Shown piece after piece: positions 35,247-43,829 of a stretch of DNA of 64,000 nucleotides. The DNA lies in NCBI GenBank assembly GCA_031315865.1, contig JALDRJ010000002.1, positions 1,834,001 through 1,898,000 of the forward strand, given 5' to 3'. The notes under the pieces are model-generated. The model ran no database searches, had not been told where the DNA came from, and saw only the letters and a list, made by a program, of their open reading frames with translations. The position numbers and the translations under genes were made by a program. This DNA is from Nitrospirales bacterium (GTDB lineage: Bacteria; Nitrospirota; Nitrospiria; Nitrospirales; UBA8639). The first letter of the stretch is position 1; every line of letters starts with the position of its first letter.

Positions 35247-37226
35247 TCAACGGGCGTAGGTCAATCCAAAGCGAAAGGTGATTCCAGGAGCTTCAAAACC
35301 CAGGAACTCTTCATAATGCGAATCCGTAAAATTTTCCAGTACGCCAAATAGGCTCCATGCGGAGGTTGGGCGATAGGTCATCGTGAGGTCAGATTTGACA
35401 TACCCTGGCGCTCGATCGTCTTGTGTGGGAATCTGTAAGTCAAACCGCTGTCCAACTGCTCGGATTTGGGCGCGAAGGGTCCAAGAGGGGGAGGGTTCGG
35501 CAAGAAGAATCACTCCCCCGCTCCATGTCGGACGATTGCGAAGATGGTCAGAAGTCCCTTGAATATTGGTGTCCAAGTACGTCATGAATCCTTGAATCGA
35601 GTATCCCGTCAAAGGGCTCAGGCTTGCGGCTAGTTCAATGCCTTGCGTATGCACGGTCCGTAGATTCACGAGTTGAAAGATGCCCATCCGTGCCAGCGTC
35701 GGCTCTAAATCGATCAACCGGGAAAAGGTATTCCGAAAATACGTCAGCTCTACTTGGCCCGAGTATTGGGCAAAGCTATGTTGAACGCTCACGTCCCAGC
35801 CTCGACTCGTTTCAGGTCTCAAGCGGCTATTGCCGATGAACGGATCTCCCAGACTGGCCATGCTCGGTAGCTTGAACCCTTCACTGTAGCCGGCCCGTAG
35901 GCGTGTTGTGGGGGTAGCCTGATAATTGAAGCCGACGCGGGGACTCAGCTCGGTTTCAAAGCCTTCCGGAATATCGACTCGCAGACCACCAGTCATCTGA
36001 ACATCATCGGACAGTGTTGCCGAGAGTTCAGCGAAGAAGGCGCTGGTCGATCGGGTATTCTCAAAATTGGATCGTTGATTGCTGGGCGCGCCTACCGCCG
36101 TGAGTTCTTGATTTCCCCGGCGTTTTCCGATTTCAATCGTCTCCTGCATGCCGACGGCCACTGACCATTCTGGAATCAGCGTCACCGAATGGATCCATGT
36201 CGGTTGAATGCGCGTGTACGTGGTCCGGGATGTGTTGGGAGGAATACCAAACAGCACCGGAGTCGCTAAGACGCCAGGATTGTCACTGTCCTGCGTGCGC
36301 CGGAAGAGATTAACGGAAAGAGCCTGTTTCCATTCAGGGAGAAGCTGATGGTCAAGGTGTAAGCCAGACACCAGTTCGGAGGTATTTCGTCTTTCGGTGT
36401 CTTGGAGAAAAGCCAGACGCGACCCTCCACTTCCTTCAGGAAACGCTCGTGAGTGCGTATGGGTGAATTTCCCGGTCAGACGGACATCAATTGGAAGATC
36501 ATCGAGCCAATTGATATGCCAACCGACAGTTCCTAACTGAAATCGGTCGTGCTTGACCTCTTCATCATTCCGTGTGTGAGAGAGCGAGAGCGCATATGTG
36601 GCTGGACCGATTGGCCCATTGGCTTGAAGCACTTCCCGTGTGTACCCGAAGCGGCCTCCGGCTACCCGGAGCGATTGGTGCGATTCTTCGCTTCCTTGTT
36701 GCGTGCGGATATTGATCACGCCTGAGACCGCCTCTGAGCCATAGCGCGCTGAGAGGGGGCCACGAATGATTTCGATCTGTTCAATGCGTTCTGGAGTGAG
36801 TGTCGAAAGATCGACAGACCCTCCCCGTTGATTCGTCGGGTCGTTGATCGGCACTCCATCGATCAAGACCAGCGTGAAGTTCGGGTCGCCTCCGCGAATA
36901 TAGACGGAACTGATCCCACCTCGTCCTCCCATCTCATCGACGTGAAGCCCGGGGACTTGTTGCAGCAGCTCAGCGAATCGGTTGGCCTGCTGCCGTTCTA
37001 TATCATTTCTCGTGATCAATCGGACACTCGCTGTCGAACGTAAGGCGGTGGTCGGAAGGACGGAGGCGGTGACGATGACGGGATCAAGCTGGGTAATCTC
37101 AGGTTCTTGAGCTTCAGAGCCCGAGGCAACTCTCACGAACAACAATGTGGCGAAAATGACGAAAGAGAGTGCAGAGAAAAACACTTGAGTATGGCTAAGG
37201 GATGCACGATCGTGACAGCGGTGCAT
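35247..37226 (-). CDS. TonB-dependent outer-membrane receptor, BtuB-like
   Basis: About 659 residues: a signal-anchor-like N terminus (VFFSALSFVIFATLLFVRVASG), a TonB box region near DPVIVTAS, a plug domain (RFAELLQQVPGLHVDEMGG, GVPINDPTNQRGG, IEIIRGPLSARYGSEAVSGVINI) and a 22-strand-type barrel ending in FRFGLTYAR. Plug and barrel resemble BtuB/CirA-type receptors for cobamides or siderophores; the ligand is not determinable. ATG 37226 is preferred over TTG 37265. A dispersed 186-bp repeat ends only 13 bp upstream of the ATG and may supply the leader. I found no cobalamin riboswitch consensus. No TonB/ExbBD genes are nearby. Confidence 0.9.
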   Translation of the reverse strand: MHRCHDRASLSHTQVFFSALSFVIFATLLFVRVASGSEAQEPEITQLDPVIVTASVLPTTALRSTASVRLITRNDIERQQANRFAELLQQVPGLHVDEMGGRGGISSVYIRGGDPNFTLVLIDGVPINDPTNQRGGSVDLSTLTPERIEQIEIIRGPLSARYGSEAVSGVINIRTQQGSEESHQSLRVAGGRFGYTREVLQANGPIGPATYALSLSHTRNDEEVKHDRFQLGTVGWHINWLDDLPIDVRLTGKFTHTHSRAFPEGSGGSRLAFLQDTERRNTSELVSGLHLDHQLLPEWKQALSVNLFRRTQDSDNPGVLATPVLFGIPPNTSRTTYTRIQPTWIHSVTLIPEWSVAVGMQETIEIGKRRGNQELTAVGAPSNQRSNFENTRSTSAFFAELSATLSDDVQMTGGLRVDIPEGFETELSPRVGFNYQATPTTRLRAGYSEGFKLPSMASLGDPFIGNSRLRPETSRGWDVSVQHSFAQYSGQVELTYFRNTFSRLIDLEPTLARMGIFQLVNLRTVHTQGIELAASLSPLTGYSIQGFMTYLDTNIQGTSDHLRNRPTWSGGVILLAEPSPSWTLRAQIRAVGQRFDLQIPTQDDRAPGYVKSDLTMTYRPTSAWSLFGVLENFTDSHYEEFLGFEAPGITFRFGLTYAR

Positions 37227-37239
37227 AAAACGTGAGTGA

Positions 37240-37425
37240 CTATAGCGAACCCAAAGACGTTTCAATCGGCAAATATGACAAACTCCACGCGTTACGATGT
37301 TGTCTCAAACGGAAGGTGATACCCGCTTGGATGTTCTGACACACATGGATGTTTCTCTCACGTCTTGCAAAGCCAAGGCGTGCAGGGGCGCACTGTATCG
37401 TTTCGGTATTACTGAAACGGCTATA
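37240..37425 (-). repeat. Dispersed 186-bp repeat, copy A
   Basis: Read on the minus strand, this aligns without gaps to 42508-42693 on the plus strand. I counted 36 differences in 186 positions, about 81% identity, with a nearly invariant core (AGACGTGAG, AAACATCCATGTGTGTC, GGTATCACCTTCCG). The ends TATAGC and GCTATA are complementary. Differences fall evenly over codon positions, so the open frame through it is not under protein selection. It directly precedes the TonB receptor ATG. Confidence 0.8.
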
Positions 37426-37483
37426 CGACACAAGTTTACGGAAGAATGAACAGCTGGATATCGCGCACGAGATTTCTTGTGTC

Positions 37484-38620
37484 CTAGTGAGCCGCGATGG
37501 TGGTTCGATCGAAGTTGGCCAGCCTGTCTAAGCCTACTTGTTTAAGTAAGGAGGCGCGTTGCTCCAGAAACGCAGGATTTTTCGGGTCTGAACGAATCAA
37601 TTCGGAAAGGGCCCAGAACGCGTCATACCAAAGGCCGGCATGAGCATACAGAAGAGGAGCTTCGGGCGAGGGGGGCTGTTGGGCCAAGGTCATGGGTAGC
37701 GAAGAAGTATTCTCCACTCGCTTGATGAACCCGCTCGCTTTCATGGAATTCTGTGGGGTATCGGCTAAAAGGGACACTTCCCACTGGTAGGCCACGTTTG
37801 CTAACAGTCGAATACCATAGTCTTCAAGGGACACCGAATGGACTCCAGCTTCCATGGGAGGCAACAAGCGCATGTCAAATACGACCTCGACCGCTCCCAG
37901 TTCTGTGAGTATCACGTCAATAGGATGCTCAATTGGCTCCGAGAGATGCCAGAAAAGACGGGGTTGTTCGTGGATCGTCTGCCCCAGATGATTTGGTGCG
38001 TAGACCGAAAGCAGGCTGAAGTCATCCTGGGGTATAAATAGAGAATCGGTCTGTTCTTGCAGGTCGGTCGTGGACGGAGCCTGGTAGGCCAGAGCCGGTT
38101 TCTCAAGAGCCGGCGACGGTGTTTTTCGAATCATCGGCTTCTCCACGGAGGGTAATGCAATTTCCGCGGCTGTACCTGGTTTTGAAGCAGGTGGAGTCGT
38201 TGTTGGAGCCAGGGCAATGTGTGGCATTGTTGGCGGGGGAGGCGCTTTAGTCGAGCCCACGGCCTCAAGTTTTTGCCCACCAGGGAGCAGCAAAGTAATA
38301 AAGAATTTCCCTTGCTTCGACGGCCGAGTCATCGCCATTGGGGAGAAAAGCTCATATTGTTCATGGGTTAAGGCCTCGGCATGCAGGACGATATCCATTT
38401 GTTGTCCCTCTCGTGTCAACCGTAACTCAGAATCTCCGGCGGGCTCGACAAAGTATTTTCCCGGCTCCAACGTAATGGGATGGCCATTCGGATCGCTAAA
38501 GTGTAAGGCTCGACTGAGCACGATATTTGGCTGACTGGCCCATGCGCTTTGGAACGCGAATACCAGAAGACAGAACAGGCTTATTCTGAAAAGAAATTGG
38601 CTATTTCCCGTTCGATACAT
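37484..38620 (-). CDS. Exported protein with the recurrent ~100-residue module and a DUF928-like C-terminal domain
   Basis: A 378-residue secreted protein. After a signal peptide (SLFCLLVFAFQSAWA), residues about 32-125 form one copy of a module shared with three other proteins in this window (HFSDPNGHPITLEPGKYFVE, HAEALTHEQ, TLLLPGGQKLEAVGS). A Pro/Ala-rich linker follows, then a domain (FWHLSEPIEHPIDVILTE, GVHSVSLE, YQWEVSLLAD) that resembles DUF928 of cyanobacterial exported proteins. The C-terminal helical segment (YAHAGLWYDAFWALSELI) is TPR-like. Function unknown; likely periplasmic or surface. It is divergent from the tandem lipoprotein genes. Confidence 0.75.
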   Translation of the reverse strand: MYRTGNSQFLFRISLFCLLVFAFQSAWASQPNIVLSRALHFSDPNGHPITLEPGKYFVEPAGDSELRLTREGQQMDIVLHAEALTHEQYELFSPMAMTRPSKQGKFFITLLLPGGQKLEAVGSTKAPPPPTMPHIALAPTTTPPASKPGTAAEIALPSVEKPMIRKTPSPALEKPALAYQAPSTTDLQEQTDSLFIPQDDFSLLSVYAPNHLGQTIHEQPRLFWHLSEPIEHPIDVILTELGAVEVVFDMRLLPPMEAGVHSVSLEDYGIRLLANVAYQWEVSLLADTPQNSMKASGFIKRVENTSSLPMTLAQQPPSPEAPLLYAHAGLWYDAFWALSELIRSDPKNPAFLEQRASLLKQVGLDRLANFDRTTIAAH

Positions 38621-39141
38621 GGTTGCCTCCGAATCTCACGCTCTTTAGAGAAGTCGATAGGGGCTTTTCAGCCGGTACGCAAAGAGTTTTCTATTCTAAT
38701 ACTAATAACCAGTCTTACACCACCATTCGAACAAGTAGTTGTCTGGCGTGAACCAGGTAGCAGTGATCCTGAGGAGAATATCCTGGGAAAGAAGCTTTAT
38801 GGTGGGTGTTGAAAACGGCCCACTATGCTGAGCCGGAGAGACAAGTGCTATGGGAAGAATCATGGAAGCTTGATAAGCAGAATGTCCCCTTTTTGTGCAA
38901 GTCAAGACCCTCGTAGTATGATGATCCGCTTGTGGCCCCATGAACCTTATTGATAGCTAGGACGACTCATCTGTTATGGAGCAGAAATCCCAGGTTCAGG
39001 TGTCAGGTGACACGGGGAATATATCTGTCACTTCTCGTGGGTTGCTTCATCAGCGCGCGCACGAGCAATCATGCCATACACATTCCAGTCCTACGTGAGA
39101 AACCGGTTGTACCGCAAGCAACCAGAGGGGAGAATGACAAG
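38621..39141. other. Divergent intergenic region
   Basis: A 521-bp gap between two divergent genes carrying the recurrent module. A possible plus-strand promoter is TTGTGC (38893-38898), an 18-base spacer and TATGAT (38917-38922), some 220 bp before the lipoprotein ATG. The reading frame of that lipoprotein stays open back to 38950, but there is no signal for an earlier start. Nothing else was recognised. Confidence 0.35.
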
Positions 39142-40368
39142 ATGAGAAAACAACAAAAATACCAATGGTTGATGCCGGTCGTATTGATGATGGTTGGTCT
39201 GTATGGATGCACGTCGGCTCAGATAACCGAGGGAGAGATAGAGGCTGATGCCAGGCCGGCAGAGTTTGAGCAAGTGATCGAATTGGACAAAACCGTATAT
39301 TTTCAATCACCGAACGGGGAACCTGTGATGGTGGTTCCAGGGACCTATGCCGTAGAAGCGGCAGATGATGTACTGAAACTCACATCAAGTTCAGAAGCTA
39401 ACGGAAAACCGGTGACGATTCATGCTGAGGCGGCGACCCATGAAGAGTCAATCGCTGATTCCGAGTCTCTTTCAATGAGTGGCGAAGACGATGATCATCT
39501 CGTGACGTTGCTTAAACCGGATGGGAAGGTCTTACAGGCGACCGGGTCCTATAGTGGAGTGACAATGAGGGGCAAGAAAGAAGCGAAACGTTTTAATTTT
39601 GATTTCAAGGGGCTCTTAAAAGTCATCCCCAAGATTCAAGGTATTTTTACTTCACCGAAATTTGGCGCCATTACGCCGGGTGGAAATCTTTACCTCAAAG
39701 GTAAACAATTTGGGAAATCGAAGGGAACGCTTGTTCTGAGCGTGAAAAATCGATTTGACAAAGTCCAAAAATATCCTCTCACGGTAGAGAGCTGGAGTGA
39801 TACGAAGATCAAAGCTAAGATTCCGAGTCGTATTTCGGAGATTCCAGATCATAACGCCAGTTTTGTCCTGAAAACCTCGCAAGGCATTTCTCATAAAGCC
39901 TGGACTGTCAATTTCTACGCAACTCGGAAGATTCATGTCCTGAAACGTAATGATGCCGTCGTGCGGGTAAAAACCTGCTCACGTGGGGCAGATCACAATA
40001 ATTGCAACGGGGCCAGTTATAGTGATCAAGGAGCATGCACGTTTAGCCACCCTCATCTCCGAACAGATGCGACGTACACGATCATGCATCTCAACTGTGA
40101 TGCCGTCATTGATTGGGATGATGGGACCGATATTTTGGAAGTCAAACTCAAAAATGGATGGGTGATCGACAAGATCGATATTTCAGGAGGCGGGAGCAGT
40201 CCGAGTGAAAAACTGAGACTTCCAACGCAGGAAGAATTGAAACGGTCGACGTATGACACGTCCGTTTGGAGACAAAACGTTAGCTGGGAAGTCAGTCCTG
40301 GGAAAGATTATGTGCTCTATAGTTTTTGGGTCAAAATCAAGGGACCTGAGGGGGTTCCGTATAAGTAA
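39142..40368 (+). CDS. Lipoprotein: recurrent module, IPT/TIG domain, Cys-containing C-terminal domain
   Basis: A 408-residue lipoprotein with lipobox LYGC. Residues about 42-145 are one copy of the recurrent module (VYFQSPNGEPVMVVPGTYAVE, HAEAATHEE, LVTLLKPDGKVLQATGSYSG). An IPT/TIG-like Ig domain follows (GAITPGGNLYLKGKQFG, VESWSDTKIKAKIP). A C-terminal domain has four cysteines (CSRGADHNNCNG, GACTFSH, LNCDAV), probably two disulfides, with LEVKLKNGWVIDKIDI. AGGGGAGA precedes ATG 39142. The next gene is a diverged tandem duplicate, 48 bp downstream. A surface adhesin or matrix protein is plausible; no enzyme motif was seen. Confidence 0.8.
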   Translation: MRKQQKYQWLMPVVLMMVGLYGCTSAQITEGEIEADARPAEFEQVIELDKTVYFQSPNGEPVMVVPGTYAVEAADDVLKLTSSSEANGKPVTIHAEAATHEESIADSESLSMSGEDDDHLVTLLKPDGKVLQATGSYSGVTMRGKKEAKRFNFDFKGLLKVIPKIQGIFTSPKFGAITPGGNLYLKGKQFGKSKGTLVLSVKNRFDKVQKYPLTVESWSDTKIKAKIPSRISEIPDHNASFVLKTSQGISHKAWTVNFYATRKIHVLKRNDAVVRVKTCSRGADHNNCNGASYSDQGACTFSHPHLRTDATYTIMHLNCDAVIDWDDGTDILEVKLKNGWVIDKIDISGGGSSPSEKLRLPTQEELKRSTYDTSVWRQNVSWEVSPGKDYVLYSFWVKIKGPEGVPYK

Positions 40369-40416
40369 GGGAGATCGGTGAAAAGGCGTGATCAAAATTT
40401 CTGGAGGGGGAGAGTC

Positions 40417-41637
40417 ATGAAATATTCGAATAATTGGTTAGCCGTTGGAATTGTGGGATTCGTCTGGGTAATTTCTGCCTGTTCATCAATGAACATCAAA
40501 GGAGATATAGGGGAGAATGACGCCGGGCCAGTGGAAATGGAGAGCGTTGTGGAGATCGAAAAACCCATGCACTTTCTGACGGCAAGCGAGGAAGATGTCA
40601 TGATTTCCATGGGTACCTATACCGTTGAGGCGGATGAGGAGACTCTTCGTTTAACGTCGAGTGATCAGGAAGGCGTCCGCCCGATTACACTTCAAGTCGA
40701 GACGTTTGTTCATCAAGAACCGATCCATGTCGCTGAACCGCGGTCCATTTGGCTCAATGAGGACACGCAAGTGATTATGATGCTTATGCCTGGAGGAAAG
40801 GGGCTGCAAGCAACCGGATCGTCTAGTGGCGTTCAGGCTCGAGGGGCAAAGAATTTCAAGCTCACCCCAGGCTTTCTCAAAGATTTAAACCTGCCGACGG
40901 TCAACGCAATCTTCACCACCCCGAAGTTAGGAGCACTCACGCCCGGAGGGACTCTGTATATCAAAGGGACGCAATTTGGTGAGAAGGGGGCTAAGTCAAA
41001 GGTTGTTTTGCATTTTACGCATCCGAACGAGCACCAGAGGACTCTACAGATTAAAAACTGGAGCGATACGAAAATTACGGTCCAAGTGCCTGGCGATATT
41101 TCTGGAGTGGCGGATCACAAGGTGAAATTTCAAGTGCAAAATGCGAAGGGAGTGGGAGGACTGGCCAGAAAAGTCCCATTCTATGCGTCACGAAGAACCA
41201 AGCTTCTCAAACAGGATGATCCAGCGGTCCATGTTGTTCATTGCTCAACGGGTGCTGATAAAAATTTTTGCAATGCACTTAACACCAGTACGGGAGGCAG
41301 TTGTTTCTCGAGTTCAGTCAAGAGTTTCCGGGAGGGGAGCACGATCTATGGGCGTCACGTCAATTGCGATACGGCCGTTGATACGGATGGAGGAACTGAC
41401 CGGTATGCGGTGACGTTGAAGAACGGGTGGGTGTTTAAAAAGGTCGAGTATTCCTATAAAAAGAGTTCAGGCAGTGAAAAAATTATTCCTCCCGACTATG
41501 GGAAACTCCGTAAAACGCTCCCTGGAACATCGTCGTTCAACCCCAACATTAAGTGGGAAGTGAGCCCAGGGCCAGATCAGCTCGAATATGTGTACTGGCT
41601 CACGATTGAAGGACCCAACGGGATTCCGCATTATTAA
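40417..41637 (+). CDS. Lipoprotein, tandem paralogue of the preceding gene
   Basis: A 406-residue lipoprotein (lipobox ISAC) with the same three-part layout: recurrent module (MGTYTVEADEETLRLTSS, LMPGGKGLQATGSSSGV), IPT/TIG domain (GALTPGGTLYIKGTQFG, KNWSDTKITVQVP) and a Cys-containing C-terminal domain (CSTGADKNFCNA, GSCFSS, VNCDTAV, YAVTLKNGWVFKKVEY). The module has lost the usual PNG turn (TASEED instead). ATG 40417 is preceded by GGAGGGGGAGAG; a GTG at 40378 is less likely. A GC-rich hairpin follows 7 bp after the stop. Confidence 0.8.
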   Translation: MKYSNNWLAVGIVGFVWVISACSSMNIKGDIGENDAGPVEMESVVEIEKPMHFLTASEEDVMISMGTYTVEADEETLRLTSSDQEGVRPITLQVETFVHQEPIHVAEPRSIWLNEDTQVIMMLMPGGKGLQATGSSSGVQARGAKNFKLTPGFLKDLNLPTVNAIFTTPKLGALTPGGTLYIKGTQFGEKGAKSKVVLHFTHPNEHQRTLQIKNWSDTKITVQVPGDISGVADHKVKFQVQNAKGVGGLARKVPFYASRRTKLLKQDDPAVHVVHCSTGADKNFCNALNTSTGGSCFSSSVKSFREGSTIYGRHVNCDTAVDTDGGTDRYAVTLKNGWVFKKVEYSYKKSSGSEKIIPPDYGKLRKTLPGTSSFNPNIKWEVSPGPDQLEYVYWLTIEGPNGIPHY

Positions 41638-41644
41638 ACGGCGA

Positions 41645-41674
41645 TGCGGTGGGCATTTGGCCGAGCCCACCGCA
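41645..41674 (+). terminator. Hairpin after the tandem lipoprotein genes
   Basis: TGCGGTGGGC and GCCCACCGCA form a perfect 10-bp GC-rich stem with a 10-base loop, 7 bp after the stop at 41637. There is no T tract, so it is a weaker intrinsic terminator candidate. Confidence 0.55.
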
Positions 41675-41996
41675 CGATATGGGGAAGATGGGCTTTCGGC
41701 TTTTTGATCAACTTACTCCTTTCCGTCTCGTGCGCACGTCCTTGTGCGGTGAAGGGATTTTCCTTCGTTTGCAGTGGTATCCCTACATATGTATTGGGGG
41801 ACTTCTTGTTCCTTTGCAGAGATGCTGTCCCTAAATTATTGATCTTCTTTCTATTTCTGCCATTCCATTCAATGGATTTCAAAGGGAACACGATTTGCTT
41901 TTTGTTCTTTTGAACGCTAATTCCGGGTAAGGCATTTCGAAGTCTTTACATGCATACATGATTGATGACCCTTTCCGTTAACCAGGAGGTGTTCTG
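41675..41996. other. Intergenic region
   Basis: A 322-bp gap. Open frames on both strands here are low-complexity and hydrophobic without ribosome sites, and I do not accept them as genes. The promoter of the small exported protein should lie here, but no convincing -35/-10 pair was found. Confidence 0.4.
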
Positions 41997-42248
41997 ATGA
42001 TGTCTCGTATACTTTCTCACGGTATAGCTGTCGCTATTCTGATTACGTTTATGTTCGTGCCAGCATCTGTTTTCGCCGGAAGCGCCGCTGAGGCGATGAA
42101 TAAATTGAAAGAGCAAACGAACATAAAGACTGAGTCGTCGTCGGTCAAGGCTAGTGCGTCACGTGCGGATGCTGAAGCTGCTGATGCGAAGGCCAAGGCG
42201 AAAAAGGCCGTCAAGGAATTATTAAAAAAAAGGAAAGAAACTCAGTAA
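41997..42248 (+). CDS. Small exported coiled-coil protein
   Basis: An 83-residue protein with a signal peptide (AVAILITFMFVPASVFA) and a mature part of about 55 residues rich in Ala, Lys and Glu (ASRADAEAADAKAKAKKAV), predicted to be helical. A strong AGGAGG lies about 8 bases before the tandem ATG codons at 41997 and 42000. Family not recognised; small alanine- and lysine-rich periplasmic helices of this kind can bind the cell wall or nucleic acids, but that is speculation. Confidence 0.75.
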   Translation: MMSRILSHGIAVAILITFMFVPASVFAGSAAEAMNKLKEQTNIKTESSSVKASASRADAEAADAKAKAKKAVKELLKKRKETQ

Positions 42249-42507
42249 TGAGTCTTAACAAAAGGCCAGGCTTCTGTGACACAGCGTCAGGGTTAGTCTT
42301 GCACTCCCATTGCATACCCCGCTAATTCTGTTGCAAGAACGGGCTCAACCGTATGGATGCGGCTGAGTCCGTTTGCTTGCTGGTTCACATACCTGTTTAT
42401 CCCTTCTAGGCATCCTCCTGTCTCCCTGATATCTGCCGTTCTCCTTCCCCAAAACATTCCAGAGCGTTTTAATATCCCTTTGTATAGATTGCCCGATGTC
42501 TGACGGC

Positions 42508-42693
42508 TATAGCTGCTCCAGTGATACCAAAACGATGCCGTGCGCTCTTGCAGGCCTAGGCTCTGCAAGACGTGAGGGAAACATCCATGTGTGTCAGGAC
42601 AGCCAAGTGGGTATCACCTTCCGCTTGAGGCAACGTCCTACTGCGCGGGGGGTGTCGTTTGTATCGACTGGAACGTATTTGGATTCGTTATAG
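42508..42693 (+). repeat. Dispersed 186-bp repeat, copy B
   Basis: Gap-free partner of copy A (37240-37425, opposite strand), about 81% identical. Its ends CTATAGC and GTTATAG can pair over 7 positions with one G-U wobble where copy A has G-C. It also contains an internal perfect 7-bp hairpin CTTGCAG/CTGCAAG. It lies 147 bp upstream of the glycosyltransferase ATG in the same relative orientation as copy A to its downstream gene. Confidence 0.8.
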
Positions 42694-42840
42694 AGAGCGC
42701 ACGACTGTGTGGGGTTGAACCATGATGATATTTGGGGTGTCGATGTGCGAAGATATGCCACCTCCACCGGTATAGCCCATGACGAATGGTCCGGACTCTA
42801 TGGTCCTTATGAGTCGAATCTTGAATTGCGACCGCACGAA

Positions 42841-43644
42841 ATGACACAAGAGTTCTCCAAGCCAATCCTTTCCGTCATTATCCCTGTGTTTAATGAGCGG
42901 GACACGATAGAGGAATTGCTCCGGCGAGTCTTGTCGGTTGAGCTCCAGGACGTGAGAAAGGAGATCATCATCGTTGATGACGGATCGGCGGATGGGACCA
43001 CAGCATGGCTGCGTCATCAGGTGAGTGCGCCGGAGACCAAACGCGGCCTTGATTGGCGTTCGCACTGCGGAAATGCTGTTACGGACAGTCTGAAGATCGT
43101 CTTTCACGAGGCCAATCAAGGGAAAGGTTCCGCTTTACGTTCGGGGTTTGGGCAGGCGAGCGGCGACATTCTTCTCATTCAGGATGCGGACCTTGAATAC
43201 GATCCCAAAGACTATGATGCTCTTCTCCGCCCCATCATCGATGACGAGGCTGATGTCGTCTATGGATCCCGATTCCTCAGCCCTGACGAGCCGGCTTGGT
43301 CTCAGTTTGGATATTTTGGGAATAAGGTTATTACGGCTTTGTCCAATCGATTGACGGGGTTGTCGTTAACAGATGTCTGGACGGGGTATAAAGTGTTCAA
43401 GCGACCCGTGATTCAACAGATGACGTTGCTGGAATCAGGATTTGAATTAGAGCTGGAAATTACCAGCAAAGTGGCGCATGGACAGTGGCGTATCCGTGAA
43501 GTGCCGATCTCGTACAGTCCTCGTAGTCGAGAAGAAGGGAAGAAAATAACCTGGCAAGACGGGATCAAAGCCATTCGAGCCATGGTGCGATATCGTCATG
43601 ACCTGAATCAGGTTCGGTCAGAGATCATGCAAAAAACTCACTGA
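42841..43644 (+). CDS. Family 2 glycosyltransferase (DPM1-like)
   Basis: A 267-residue GT-A glycosyltransferase. The N terminus has SVIIPVFNERDTIEELLRR, then IIIVDDGSADGTT, the metal-binding segment LIQDADLEYDP and GSRF, the pattern of dolichyl/undecaprenyl-phosphate sugar synthases. There is no C-terminal membrane segment, so it would act as a peripheral enzyme. TWLR-type insertions after the first DDG motif (residues about 60-85) make it slightly longer than usual. Start ATG 42841 is preferred although the ribosome site is weak; an in-frame GTG at 42709 would add 44 unrelated residues. Confidence 0.9.
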   Translation: MTQEFSKPILSVIIPVFNERDTIEELLRRVLSVELQDVRKEIIIVDDGSADGTTAWLRHQVSAPETKRGLDWRSHCGNAVTDSLKIVFHEANQGKGSALRSGFGQASGDILLIQDADLEYDPKDYDALLRPIIDDEADVVYGSRFLSPDEPAWSQFGYFGNKVITALSNRLTGLSLTDVWTGYKVFKRPVIQQMTLLESGFELELEITSKVAHGQWRIREVPISYSPRSREEGKKITWQDGIKAIRAMVRYRHDLNQVRSEIMQKTH

Positions 43645-43760
43645 CAGCCAGGATGTGTGAATTGGTTTGAGAAACCTGTGTGTTGAGGTTGTATGCGTTC
43701 TGCCGGGAGCATGCGTCACGACCAAATCTTCCGAACGGCTCTTATCCTGCGAAGAAATGA

Positions 43761-43799
43761 CATGCGGGCCTTCTTTCTTCCTGAAATAAGACCCGCATG
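43761..43799. terminator. Terminator-like hairpin between convergent genes
   Basis: CATGCGGG (43761-43768) and CCCGCATG (43792-43799) form an 8-bp stem with a 23-base loop; ATACTTTTTGCC follows on the plus strand. It lies between the glycosyltransferase (+) and the membrane-anchored protein (-). Confidence 0.5.
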
Positions 43800-43829
43800 A
43801 TACTTTTTGCCTTTCTTCCCCCAATATAA

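Noticed and set aside
37227-37483. Cobalamin riboswitch upstream of the BtuB-like receptor.
   Set aside because: No B12-box-like segment or other cobalamin core elements were found on the relevant strand.
41644-41913. 89-codon hydrophobic open frame.
   Set aside because: It begins inside a hairpin just after a stop codon, lacks a ribosome site and is low-complexity Phe/Leu/Cys-rich.
37240-42693. A conserved 63-65 residue protein family encoded by the dispersed repeat.
   Set aside because: Differences between the two copies are spread over all codon positions and mostly non-synonymous, so the frame is not under protein selection.
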